64,000 nt of DNA from Coniferiporia sulphurascens (taxonomy: Eukaryota > Basidiomycota > Agaricomycetes > Hymenochaetales > Hymenochaetaceae), in contig NBBA01000012.1 of the NCBI GenBank assembly GCA_002794785.1, positions 1,240,001 through 1,304,000 of the forward strand, read 5' to 3'. Both the position numbers and the translations under genes were made by a program. Positions 1 to 11,487 of the stretch are shown in pieces (the stretch's first letter is position 1; every line of letters begins with the position of its first letter). The notes beneath the pieces are model-generated. The model made no database searches, had not been told where the DNA came from, and was given only the letters and a program-made list of their open reading frames with translations.

Positions 1-488
1 TGAGAGGCTGTCGAGGGATTGAGATGGGAGGAGATCCGAGTCCTTGCTGGCCCGCCCATCCTTCCTGCAAATTTCCGGGTGCCTTGTCCCTCGGGGCTTC
101 GCCAAGATGATGTTGGCTGTAAGTTGCTTGACGACGGACTATAGCGCACATCAAGCACGCTTCGAACGCGCAAAAGATCCTGTCAAAACTTCCCAAAAAG
201 GGAGACATCTCTTGATCGGACTATTCAGTGGCGCGTCGAGCGCCGGGAATTTCGTACAAAAGCTTGACTGCAGCATCAAAGGGACTCCATTTCTTCTTCC
301 TCCCACTGCTGTCTTCCCCTGTTCCTTTTTTTCCTTTGGTTTTTCTTCTTATTGAATACTTTATTTCGCCTTTTATACGCTGAGCGTATCCTTATTCTTC
401 AGACGACCTCGATCCTTAGTCGACTGGTTCACTCACTCTCGAAGGCTGCACATTCATTAATCGCGACAAAAAGTAACTCGAACTCGCC
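1..488. other. 5' flank, no gene assigned
   Basis: An open frame at 44-355 (+) resembles nothing and ends in a pyrimidine-rich tract (about 285-350). That tract is more like the promoter or leader of the secreted protein gene at 489. The end of a gene lying mostly outside the window cannot be excluded. Confidence 0.4.
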
Positions 489-2087
489 ATGAAACTGCTC
501 GACACTTTCTGCCTTTCCCTCGTCGCTTCTGCTGCTGCTGCTCCCCTCAGCCTCTTTCTACGCCAGAGCGGCGCTGACGGGTTGACTCTCGCTCAAATCG
601 ACGCTCTCACTCCTCAATTCGGTATCGCTTCGGGAATAAACCCCACAGGAACAGGCAACTGTGACGGAGCCGTAGACGGCCCGGACGGTAAGCCTGTTGA
701 AGTTCCTTGCAGTTGTCCTCCTCCAAGGGACACTTTCATACAGGTAGAGTACTTCGTTTGCGATAGCCCGCGAAGATTAGAATGCGTACTAATTAATTTA
801 ATAAATATAGTCCCTTGCCGCAAATCTGGCCGCTGGACACGCTGTTAATAACCCGTCTGTGCCCATTTCATTCCCGACGGATAACTCTACGGCGTCTATT
901 TTGGCACGCTTTAACGCTGCAACCGTCACGCTCCAGAACTTGAACGGGGAGGGTGTTGGTTGTCCTCAGGCTTCCACGACATGGACTGCACAACTCGCAG
1001 CCATTGAAGCTGGTACATCGAACGACACCCCAGCAGCGCCCCCAGCAACGCCCCCAGCGACTACTGTCGAACCCCCAGTTTCAAGCACCGTCCCTTCCAC
1101 GACGGCGCCTGTCGCATCTCCTTCAATCACCGGAGCCGACGGACTGTCGCTTGCCCAAATCGACGCTCTGACCCCGCCTTTCGGACATGACGCGGATGTT
1201 AACCCAACTGGAACTGGTGATTGTGACGGTGCTGTAAATGATGCAAGTGGCCAGCCTATCAAAGTGCCTTGCTCTTGTCCCCCACCGCGTGAACAGTTCA
1301 TCGAGGCGAGTAAATTTATCGCTCGGGTCGTTAGGCAGATCGACTAACATATGCTGTAGTCTCTTGCCGGAAATCTCGCAGCGGGCTTCGTCGTAAACAA
1401 TCCTTCCGTGGGGATCTCGTTCCCGACAGACAACTCGACGAGCTCGATCTTGACCCGCTTCAATGCGGCGACAGTCACACTTCAAAACTTGAACGGCCCC
1501 GGAGTTGGTTGCCCCCAGGCGTCAACGACATGGACGGCTCAGGCAGAGGCCATTAGCAGCGGACAATCCACAGGCCAAGTAGCCGTCGCTTCTCCAGCTC
1601 CCGTATCCACATCTGTATCTGCCGAGCCGGCATCACCTTCGCTTATCACCTCCGCGGGTGGCCTTTCGATTGATGAGATCAACACTCTTGCCCCAGACCT
1701 GGGTTTCTCCGCTGGAGTGAACCCGACCGGTACCGGTGATTGTGACGGTGCAGTTGATGGTTCCAACGGTCAACCCATCAAAGTCCCTTGTTCATGCCCG
1801 CCTGCCCGAGACGTTTTCATCCAGGTAACTTCTTTCCCCTGATGGAGCATCATAAGCACATTATTGATCGTCATCTTTTACAGAGTCTTGCGGCGGATAT
1901 CGCGGCTGGACATGCGGTACACAACCCAAGCGTGGGAGTCTCGTTCCCGACAGATGATTCCACAGCGTCGCAGATCACGCGTGTTCAGGCAGCACTCGTC
2001 GCGCTCCAAAACTTAAATGGCCCGGGTCAGGGCTGTCCCGCGGCGAGCACGACGCTATCTGCGCAGCTCGCGGCACTCCAAGCTTAA
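489..2087 (+). CDS. Secreted triple-repeat cysteine-containing protein (unnamed family)
   Basis: Exons 489-743, 811-1305, 1360-1824 and 1884-2087 join to 472 codons, all junctions in phase 0. The protein starts with a signal peptide (MKLLDTFCLSLVASAAAAP). Three tandem modules follow, each running from a D-G-L-(T/S)-L-A-Q-I-D-like start through N-P-T-G-T-G-(N/D)-C-D-G-A, V-P-C-S-C-P-P, S-L-A-A-N-L-A-A-G, S-F-P-T-D-(N/D)-S-T to G-x-G-C-P-(Q/A)-A-S-T-T. Each module has four cysteines and N-glycosylation sites (N-S-T). Ala/Pro/Thr/Ser-rich linkers separate them. The second intron (1306-1359) uses a GC donor; no GT donor keeps the frame. I recognise the style of small secreted basidiomycete proteins but know no assigned function. 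The start is the first ATG, with the signal peptide directly behind it. Confidence 0.88.
1306..1359 (+). other. GC-AG intron in the secreted repeat gene
   Basis: The exon ends ATCGAG and the intron starts GCGAGTAAAT and ends TGCTGTAG, 54 nt long, with CTAAC near the 3' end. Joining gives F-I-E then S-L-A-G-N-L, matching the equivalent junctions F-I-Q/S-L-A in the two other modules. Reading through gives a stop within about 15 codons. Confidence 0.85.
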
Positions 2088-3545
2088 ACCGCATCATGGT
2101 GTGGCGCCTGGCAACTGGCTCATAGCTGTACAAGCGCGACATAAGCGGCAGATACCCTCGTGTTTTGTGATGATGCGATTTACACTCTAGTTACTGCCCG
2201 GTTTTTTTAGGAAGTTTGCTTGTGGCTCGGATGCAGTTGGATATCCGTTGATAATAGCCGATGTACTCTATGAAATGGAAATGTTTTGCTTTCGAGTTCA
2301 AGCCGTCCGTTGGATTTCTATTTTGTGGCTGCACCTCGGCCCGATACGACCCGATGCATTGTCTCGAAGACTCAACACGAATCGCTCATCGAATGCGAAG
2401 TCCGGCCTTATGGATCGCATTTCCTTGGTGAACCACCCGAAAACGATTAATACAGAAGTAATGAGTTCATTTCCGAGTAAGCTTTAGATGGGCGGTCTGA
2501 AATTTGGACGTCCCTAGAGATGCCTCCAGTAAGCCACTTAAGCCTAGATATTCCCAATTAATGGCCTAAAAAGGTATATACCGTTAATAGAGATTCGACC
2601 TGCCGATCCACTAAAAAATCCCGCACTTTTATTGATTTACTTCCGTACTACATGATTCGTCTTGACTCACGGGAGCAAGGGGCGACGCAGATAGTCGATA
2701 TAAATCAGGGGCCTCAGCCAATGTAGGTGAATCTACTCCTAGGTATGTCGTGCTTTACGGGACCTTCCATTTGAAGACACAGGTAGGAGAACAGTAGACA
2801 TTTTGGAATCGGGGGGCCAAAAATTCAACGAGGATGAATAATTATTTTAACAAAATGAAGTTTACTCCTATCTACATGGTACTAATCAGTGTACTCGCGT
2901 CATCCGGCAACAACCGGACTGGTCTATAATTTTATTATCGGCTCAAGTCACTGTTCGGCACTGTACTGTACTACCATCAGGAACGGTATAACTTAACTGT
3001 CGACGCAAAAGAGTGCAATCAGCACCAGCGTCATTTTAGTATCGCTCTAGCGCTACGATGGTGCCTTCTTTTGGTCCGTTCCGTCTCCTGCATAGTTTTT
3101 CAAGTTATCGAATACCGCACTGGGGCTCCACCCACTTCTGGATTGGAAGCGCGCTTCTGATGTCGGAATGGGTCCAATCTCACGATGTTGCCCCTCGCCT
3201 GTGCTTTATACTGATGGAAACGAACTGCAGCCCGACTTGTGCGCTGTAATGGGACTTGCCGTTCCTGTTAGCCTATCACTGGCCGAAGACGGCTAAATTT
3301 GAACGGACCGATGGTCATTGTATTGATTTCGAGCAAAAAGCACAGGTTATCGTAATAGGACTTCTTCATGGTGATCGGATCCTTGTCAAAATGGTGGTGT
3401 CATGAGGACGAGCTAAGCATCGACCTTAACTGAAACTGATGGCCAATAGGAGGGTTGTCAGTGATACACTCGGAGTCTCCAAGGGTATAAGGTCACTACA
3501 CATATCATCCTAGACGCATGCTTTCGTGTCACACTGGCCCTTATC
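2088..3545. other. Intergenic, AT-rich
   Basis: Only short open frames without recognisable motifs were seen between the secreted repeat gene and the first DUF6533-like gene. No RNA gene, terminal repeat or transposon domain is visible. Confidence 0.5.
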
Positions 3546-4204
3546 ATGAGTTTACCCCTTCAAATTTCCGCTGCTGCCTCGGACGTGATGATTCTGAAGG
3601 TAAATCTCCATAGATCCTCACCGCTGCAAACTAACATAATCATCAGTATACATCAGGTCCGTTTGTCTTACTATAAAAACTTGTAAGATGTAGCTTTCGT
3701 TCGCTGAATTAAGTCCAGTAGCGACTGCGGCGCTCTGTGTAAGCCTTAATATGTCATCTCCCCATCATGAAGGCCTCGCTGACCACTATGACAAAGGTGT
3801 ATGAATTCTTTCTGACTCTTGATGGTGAAGTGAGATCACATAGTATTTACTAACGAGAAGGAGTGGTTCTGGCTCGCTTACGAATCCCTTAGGTGCGCTT
3901 GGTCTGGCCGGCAAGGTTCACCTCTGTCAAGATGCTTTTCCTGGCCAACCGCTACCTGCCGTTCCTAATCACATTTAGCAATGCCTTCTGTACATATTCT
4001 CGTACTCTTACCTATGTCTACCTTGCTGACTTGCTTGCTTCCACAGTTATGGCGCTTAACTCTAATACGCAAGTGAGTCAAGAGCTAAAGACATCCAGGC
4101 AAAATATTTACTTTCTCATTAATTACAAAGTTATGCAAGCCTATGATTGTCACTATCGGATGTAAGTGTATCTACTACTCTATCCGGGGGTTATCGCCAT
4201 AAAC

Positions 4205-4241
<37 letters not shown>

Positions 4242-5406
4242 CGGTGTCAGTCATTTCAGTTGCAGGGTTCACCTTAGCGGGAGGTCCGCATGATACCACA
4301 CTGTTTCAACCATTGCGCGCCGACTTATAATATGTATGCACAGCTGTCCTTGCAATGAGAGTGCATGTCATCTGGAAAGCTAGGATTTCCATCCTTATAT
4401 TGATGACCGTTCTCATCGGAGTAAGGACACCCCTCTACCCAATCCAGTCACCGGTGCCTTATTCCACTAACGCTCATCTATCGGCCCAGACAGAGACAAT
4501 TGCAGCATTTGCCATCACATATCTTTCTCTGGGCTCTTCCAAAAGTTGGTAACCTCTTCTTTAATCGAGTTCGAGCATTAATGTTACAGCTATCATATTA
4601 ACCCATAGCTCTGTCGATAACATTATTCCGCTCGGGCTGCGAAGTCCTCATTCGTGACAGGACAGCATGGATAATTATTCTTGCCGTTTTATTCTATGAA
4701 ATAGGTACGTACCTTGTAATCCATTTGACGTTACCGAGCTGCTCATGACTTAGACCTACGTTTGCATTATAGTCATGATTTCGCTTATGGTTGTCGCACG
4801 AAGGGCCCATTGTAAGGGACCAATCCAAACTTGTAAAGTTAGACTGACCACTCCCACGCGAAGTACGTGCACCGCAATCTGGACTAGCGAAGATCCTGGT
4901 ACAAGACGGTGAGTAGATACTTTTTTTTATCGATAAGCCTATGCCAGAAATACATAATGATTATCTAAGGCGTCCGTTACTGTGTCTGCATTATGGGCAA
5001 GTACAAGTGACCTTCCCGATGAATTCAATAATCCTATAACATAAAACATCTCAATATAGCCACCAGTCTTGTGAACGTATTTGTCATCAAGCTTGCACCG
5101 GTAAGCTTGCAGTGGCAATTCTGAAGGCGTACTGGAGAAAACACTCACGAAAATGCGTATGCAGGTCATCATCTCATTATTCCTAGTCATGTACGTATAA
5201 GAAATCTTTCTCCGAGCAGCCTTGGTCTAATCTTCAGAACTCCAAGCACGGAAGGAACGATACACAATATTATAAGTACTCGCCTTCTCCTGCGCCTTCG
5301 CGAAGTCGACTCGGATGCACGCAGACATTCGGGCCTTGTGGGCGATTATGTCATGCCTCCGGTACTTCCGGCAAGCGCAGCTACCCCAACAATTGTTACG
5401 CCGTGA
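3546..5406 (+). CDS. DUF6533-like multi-pass membrane protein, copy 1 (class A)
   Basis: About a dozen short exons carry the family landmarks in order. Exon 1 (3546-3599) ends V-M-I-L-K. Next come V-A-T-A-A-L-C (about 3719), V-Y-E-F-F-L-T-L-D-G-E (about 3798), V-R-L-V-W-P-A-R then L-F-L-A-N-R-Y-L-P-F (3893-3990), V-A-G-F-T-L-A-G (about 4260), A-M-R-V-H-V-I-W-K (about 4350), a membrane helix near 4670, K-I-L-V-Q-D-G (about 4890), N-V-F-V-I-K-L-A (about 5070) and the C-terminal T-I-H-N-I-I-S-T-R-L-L-L-R-L-R-E, with a stop at 5404-5406. Several hydrophobic segments suggest an integral membrane protein. Family function is unknown to me. The frame looks open at every junction I checked, but not all splice sites were closed. 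Confidence 0.68.
4205..4241 (+). repeat. (TTA)n microsatellite
   Basis: About twelve perfect TTA units lie in what I read as an intron of the first DUF6533-like gene, between the exon ending near 4161 and the one resuming near 4257. Confidence 0.95.
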
Positions 5407-6990
5407 ACACAACGATTGGTTTGTCGTCTGATATGTAAACGATAGTAAGGGAAGTAGTAGTAACTTTCCTCCGGAAAACTTTCAAGTTATAACATGCTCT
5501 TTTGTGATCATATTCTGTACTTAGTCTGATTTCAGTACTCCCACGGCGAGAAAAATGTGCCAGATGTGCTTCTAGCCCAGCATTTCTAAACACGGCGCAA
5601 TCCTAATCACATAGACTGGGTCCTAAATTGAGTTCACAAACTCATTCTGTGGTGACTTCACTCACATTTTGAGTGGCGAAACTTCCATCTAAACATTTTA
5701 GAAGTTGAGTGGGTTGTAGTTGAGAGTAGCGGTGTGTTATCACGCAGTGGGGGAAAGGATATTCGATGATATTTCTTGTAGGCTCACTGGCCCTTCCTTT
5801 ATACTAGTACTGTGGTAACTTATTAACTAATCCTTTAAGTTTATCCTTATAAGTTTTACTGTGGCTCTTTAGCCGGGAGTGAGTAACGTGACTTGATCAC
5901 GCCTTATCACGTCATTAAGATGCAATATGATTTGTAATAAGATTTAAGAAAACAGCTACAATGCATGATTTTTTCTGGCAGTCCTCAGACCTCCACTGTT
6001 CCATTGTGTCACTCCACTCTTTGAATAAGAGTTATATCATGGCCTCTGGCAAGCTCGGGACTTTTACTAGGTCCTCCAGCCTGAGCCTGAGTTACCCGGT
6101 TAGGGGCTGCCCAAAAATAAACTTAGTCAGCGATAGCTTGTGGCTGTGTTTTATCGTGGGAATATCCTTTCTAGACCATTCCCCGCTCAACCTTGGATTT
6201 ACTGAGTAAATTTAAATATAGCTTTTGTGGCGTGGCCTTGCACCCCACCCCTTTATGCGGGCTCCCCACATACATTAACATAGCTCTTCCTGGTGATCAA
6301 TGCTATTGTACTCCTTCCAAGCATCCGCATGCAATAGGTCCGGATGCAGTGACTGTTGTCTTTACGCGGCCCTATCCAGTTCGGGTACCGCGAGTCCGCG
6401 ATCCACGGAACCTGAGGTGGGTCTACTCGCATCCAAGTCTGAACCAATAGTTTTCTTTAAACGTTACATCACTAGGTATGCGTTACGGCTATCAGGAATG
6501 AAGGATGTGTCCAAGAAAACTACAGGTCGCTTCGCAATACTGTATAGTGATCCATGGTCACGGTCAAGTTTGCCGCATAGCCACCTGCTTACCAGGCGTT
6601 TTGGTTTTTCTTGGTCGAGCTCGCCTGCTAACATCTTAAGTTTGTAGCAGAGCTGATTCACAGTGGCACGGACTAGGATAATCACTTTCTATATTGACCG
6701 ATCTCCGGAAAGCGAAGGGAGCCGACGAACAGAAAGGGAGCAGTTTTGGTGAATCTTAGACCACGGATTCCCCATGGAGACTGGACTTCCCTGAAGAGCT
6801 GGTACCATGAGAGCTTTCCAGAGGTCTAACTGGTAATTCAACTCGACTTGGGGCGACTTGTCACTAGGGAGCTTGGCCGTCGGGAGCATGGCCGTCGGGA
6901 GCATTCAAGGCTTCAAGAATGGAACTTAAAAGTCCACTGCTTCGTATGTTATCTTGGTACCACACCTGTACCAGCACACTTGCATCCATC
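5407..6990. other. Intergenic between the two tandem DUF6533-like genes
   Basis: No convincing coding exon was seen. It holds a two-copy 15-bp tandem at 6871-6900 (GC(T/A)TGGCCGTCGGGA), which creates a short low-complexity frame on the minus strand. Confidence 0.5.
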
Positions 6991-8848
6991 ATGGGCCTAT
7001 TTCATATCTTCGCTGATGCCTTCGACTTGATGATCGTAAAAGTGAGTCTCCCCGCGCGTGTTGAATTGTGATAAGACATCCTCAATTGAAGGGGCATGTC
7101 GATAGTATACCTCAGGTCTGTCCTCCCATCCTTTTGACTTTTGAGGTAAACTGTTTAAAGCCTGTGACAATTAGTGGCAACTGCGACGCTATGCGTAAGC
7201 CATAACGAAAATACCGAACCTACCGTGATGCCATTCAGCTGACCATCGCAACAAAGGTTTACGAGTTCCTTCTGACTCTTGATAGCGAGGTGAGGACATA
7301 ATGTTCAGTGAACCGGTTCCAAGCTGGCTTAAGATTTTATTTGGCTCTAGATGCGCCTAGTCTGGCCATCCCGGTTTAATTATGTCAAGGTCCTTTTCGT
7401 AGCCAATCGATACATGCCGTTCTTGATCACCTTCGGCAATGCGTTCGGTACTTATGATCGCTTTTATATTTTTATATCTCTGACTCTCCCTTGTAGTTCT
7501 AGTGTTCATTTCCGGTGATGGAATGAAGGTAAGCCAATAACTCATCACGCTTCCGTAGATATTTAATCTTCCTTACATTAAAGTTTTGTGGTCCTGCATT
7601 TCTTGCTATTGGACGTAAGTGTCTCTGGCGTTTTGTTTTGGAATCTTCACCGCACTGAACCATTTATCACTGCCGACGCGCCAGTCATTCAAGTTGCGGG
7701 AATCACTTTAGCAGAAGGTTCGCACAATATGATAAATATTATGTATATTGTATCCCAACTTGCGGCGCCTACGTTCAGTTGTCCTTGCTGTACGAGTGTA
7801 TGCCATCTGGAAGTCTATGAAGGCTAGGAGGTCCATTCTCGTATTGCTATACTTTATTGTTTGCGTAAGAGCCCCTCTAGCATTATCGCGGTGCCCTACT
7901 AACAATGCGAACTTGTATCATTTGTCGGTACAGGCGATGTCACTTGCAGCGTTCGCCGTCACCTACTTTAGCCTGTCTTCCGCGAAGGGTAAGTAATCTC
8001 CCTTTTTTCAAGTGGCATTGCTTGAAGACGTTATTATAACTTTTGTCGCCCGTAGCAACCCCGATACGATTGTTTCCCTCGGGCTGCGAATCACTATTTG
8101 AAGAGAGGGCGGAATGGATAATTATTTTTGTTGTTTTCTTTTTTGAAATAGGTGCGTGCCCCCGTTTCATCAAGCCTCATTCAACCGGTAACTTACGGTG
8201 ATGTCTAGTCATCCTTTCGCTTTTCATCGTTGCAAGAAGGGCTTACAGTAAGTAAACTGATCTTGTCCATACCCTTGGCCACTGATACTGCAGCGTGAAG
8301 TGCTTGAGATGAGATCGAAGATGGCGGCTATTGTGATAGACGATGGTGAGTAATAACGTCAAGCGGGTGATGACGGAAAGACTTATCAGATTTATTATAG
8401 GAATCTTCTATTGCAGCTGCGTTATGAGTGAGTTTTCAGGAACCTTCTAAACTGCTTTCAAGGTAAACCAAAATGTAGCCGTCAGCCTTGTGAACGTTTT
8501 CGTCGTTAGGCTTGCTCCGGTATGCTTCAACAATTTCGGTCTCCACCAATTATAATGCTCACACCTTATAATATTTATTGTAGGCCATTATTTCTCCGTT
8601 CCTTCTCATGTACGTGTGGTAATTTAGATCGACTCAATTTTAACTTAAAGGAATATCAAATTTCAAGCCTGCAGGGAACGTTGCACAATATCTTATGCAC
8701 GCGTCTACTTTTGCATCTACGTGAAGCCGACGCGCGAAAGCATTCTACTAACTCCCTGGAGGAATACACCGCGCCACCCATCCTGGAAGAACACAGCGTG
8801 CCACCTGTGGTTTTCGTCAGTACCACCGGCGCTGCCGTTTCGCGGTGA
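6991..8848 (+). CDS. DUF6533-like multi-pass membrane protein, copy 2 (class A)
   Basis: Exon order and motifs match the gene at 3546-5406. The start exon (6991) ends D-L-M-I-V-K. It continues with V-A-T-A-T-L-C, V-Y-E-F-L-L-T-L-D-S-E (about 7257), M-R-L-V-W-P (about 7350), V-A-G-I-T-L-A-E-G (about 7690), L-A-V-R-V-Y-A-I-W-K (about 7770), a helix W-I-I-I-F-V-V-F-F near 8115, and the C-terminal T-L-H-N-I-L-C-T-R-L-L-L-H-L-R-E with a stop at 8846-8848. It is a direct tandem duplicate of its upstream neighbour with clearly diverged sequence. Likely a membrane protein of unknown function; intactness is probable but not proven at each intron. Confidence 0.66.
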
Positions 8849-9227
8849 AATAATGCTAATTGTAGATATATACGCCAGCCTGGATTTGGACGATGTTCTG
8901 TCATACTTTCCCTGTTTGTTAAATTTTCCATGTTACAAAAGCTAAATCCGTTCCTGTAATTCCAATGGACTAGCGTTCGTGTCCAATTTCTCTTGTGAAG
9001 GCGGCAGGGCGCCCACTGTGCTATGTTAAGAAGCACCTCCAAGCCGTGCAGTGCGGTCTTGAATACGAAACCCGGTTTTGAGGACATTAACTGTGGATTC
9101 GGTCAAACTAAAAGAAGCATGTACAACAAAGACTCTGAATACAACTCGAATCTAGGGATTCGTTTGGATAACGTAAGGAACACGTAATAACCTGTGGGCA
9201 TCGTAAGAACACCCAGAGTTAGGATCG
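8849..9227. other. Intergenic
   Basis: 3' flanks of two convergent genes (DUF6533-like copy 2 and the tetraspanin). Nothing else was recognised. Confidence 0.5.
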
Positions 9228-11113
9228 TTAAGAACGGATCCTTCTCAAAGTTGATACGGACGAGAAGGAAGATGCAACAGACTTGACGCGCTCCTGAGAA
9301 ACCTCCCTATCATCTCTGCCACACCCCAGTACAGACTCCGTGCGCGCCATCAGCGGGGGCGCCCGCGCTGCACCACCTTTCGCAAAATGCTCCAACAGGC
9401 GAAGCGCATCCATGCGTACGTCGTCTGCGCGCAAGCGGTACCTGCGCGGCATGAGCCCCTTCCCGAACGCCCATGTGACGTGGTTCGCGCAGAGCAGAGC
9501 GATGACGACGTTGAGGAGGTGCAACGGGACTGCCACGAACGCCGCGCGCCAAAGCGCGTCGAGATTCGCTCGCTCGAAGCGTAATAGTGGGCCCTTGCAC
9601 CCGGGGCGCGGCGTGCGCGAATAACACCGCGGGCCGAGTACGGCCTCGTGCGTCGGGTCTGCAAACCCGCAGCACCGCAGACCGTCCTGCACGACCGCGC
9701 GCCCGGCGTCCGAGTACCATTGCGACCACGCGAGGTTGAGTTTGAGGTCGAGCGCGAAGGTGGCGCGCTTGTATGCAATGTAGCCGACGCTGATGACAGA
9801 GATAAGCGCAGGCAAGAGGAGGATGGCATAGATTGCGAGTAGCGGGCGGGAGTTGAGGAGCGTGCCTGTGAGTCCGACGATAGCGGCAAGCAGGAAGAGC
9901 GAGGCGCTGAGGGTGACGAGGATGAGAACATCTATGTCTGCGACGAGCATTACGTCCGAGTGTTCCCAAGCTGATTAAAAAGTAAATGTTGTTCCAACAT
10001 GACTATACAAAAGGATGATATTCCTGGGGACTTACTTTGGTACCAAGTGAGAATCGAATACATGAGTGCCGCGATGCTGTAGCCGAGAACGGATAGCACG
10101 GATACAAACAGGCACCACTTGTAATACGTCCATCTACCAACTCTTTCGAAGCCTAGGCCAACGTCAGAAGCGTCCGAGACAACTTCATCAGAGATGGTAT
10201 CCAAGTGATAGACACCGTGACTGGTTGAGCTGCGTCCGTTTGAATATTTTATCGTTGCGGGCCTTGGCCACCTATGTGTGAATTTATCTGTCGTCTGCAC
10301 CCCAGAAAATAGAAAAGCACGACCCGAATCAATAGACCTCACGGAAGCACGACTTTGAGCACTGGTAGAACTTATTGCGCTTGAAGAGGAACCCGATCTA
10401 GAATGCCGAGGGCGACCAGAGCCGGATGTTGAACAGTCATTATTTTCAAAGGTGGGGATCCCAAGGCGATTCATAACGGACTCCCGTATGGAGCAAAAAT
10501 ATCCCGAGGATGCAGACCGTGCAGTACGAGGATATTCTGAACTATCTGAGCCGGTCTCCGAACCAAAGGCGCCTGATCGTATCAATCCAGGTCTAGAAGA
10601 CGAGACAGGACTGCGGAAAATCTCAAAGATGTTTGAATAAGAGACAGCTCGAGGTGCAGAAAAATCAGGAGTCGGAAGGCAGGGAGCCTGAGGAGTTTCC
10701 AAAGCACATGAAGAGCCAGATTGAGCGCGCTCGAGAATGTCAGGCCGAGGTGTAGGGACGACAGTATCAAGAGCATCTTCCAAGGGGGTGTCATCTTCCT
10801 CAGATCTCCTAAAGTCATGTTGCAATGAATGTTCAAGTCGCTGAGAAAAGGGTAAGATGGGCGAAGGCGAAGATTGATGCTTCTGGACGAGAAGGATAGA
10901 CGGCCGCAGGGATGCATCGTCCGTATCTTCTACATTGATAGCAGGTATCTGCGGAGCCCTAGCACCTGGGAAGAACGACGAATGCACAGAGACTGGCGAA
11001 AGCGAGGGGGAGGGCCCTTGTGAAACCTTTGGAGAATTGCCGCGGCGGCGTATGGACCGATCCAGCAAGGCAGAAGCATTTGAAGCTGGGTACTCAGGAT
11101 GGAGACTGCCCAT
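9228..11113 (-). CDS. Tetraspanin with long disordered N-terminus
   Basis: Two exons (11113-10036 and 9970-9228) are joined by a 65-nt GT-AG intron and give 606 residues. Residues 1 to about 330 are Ser/Pro/Arg-rich and probably disordered. Four hydrophobic segments follow: one ending at the exon junction (about 332-354), two near 370-425, and one after the large loop. The loop carries the tetraspanin signature L-R-C-C-G-F (Cys-Cys-Gly about 459-461) plus further cysteines (P-R-C-Y, P-G-C-K-G). Tetraspanins organise membrane microdomains. The open frame extends upstream to 11197 but has no ATG there; the first in-frame ATG is at 11113. The long N-terminal tail is a known feature of some basidiomycete tetraspanins. 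Confidence 0.85.
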
Positions 11114-11487
11114 GGCCGCACAAAAGACAACCGCCAGTAAGATTAATTGGTCGTAAGAAAATATCTGCCCGGACCTTCCCGCGGTGGTGGCTGGCAAGTC
11201 ACGTGTTACTGTACATTATCCCTGAAACCTACCATGGATTCTTTCGTTCACTTTATCCATAGGAATATAGCATTTGCATCGTATATTAGCGATATCCTTG
11301 CGATTTGTAGTATTTAAACTTTTGAGGAAAAATCCGATTTCTGCACTGAAGCAGTGGGGTTTGGCTCTCAGCGGAGCAAGTCTCGAGAATCAAAATCGTA
11401 GTCTAAGTCTTACATGTACTTCAGTTTCCTTACTATTGGCTTTTTTCTCCTCGGAGCATCAGTATATATTCTCCCTGGTTTCCCTCT
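11114..11487. other. Upstream region of the tetraspanin, no reductase domain
   Basis: This lies between the stop of the adenylation enzyme and the tetraspanin start, both on the minus strand. I searched it for the expected thioester-reductase domain of the upstream gene and found no such exon. Confidence 0.55.

Noticed and set aside
3546..8848. DUF6533-like copies 1 and 2 as decayed remnants
   Set aside because: At first sight only short frames are visible. When spliced, landmark motifs follow each other in matching phases up to a proper C-terminus in both copies.
9310..9969. Long open frames on other frames and the opposite strand of the tetraspanin's second exon
   Set aside because: GC-rich shadow frames (Arg/Pro/Ser-rich) over the exon with the C-C-G tetraspanin signature.
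11114..11197. Tetraspanin start at 11197
   Set aside because: The codon there is TTG. The first in-frame ATG is at 11113.
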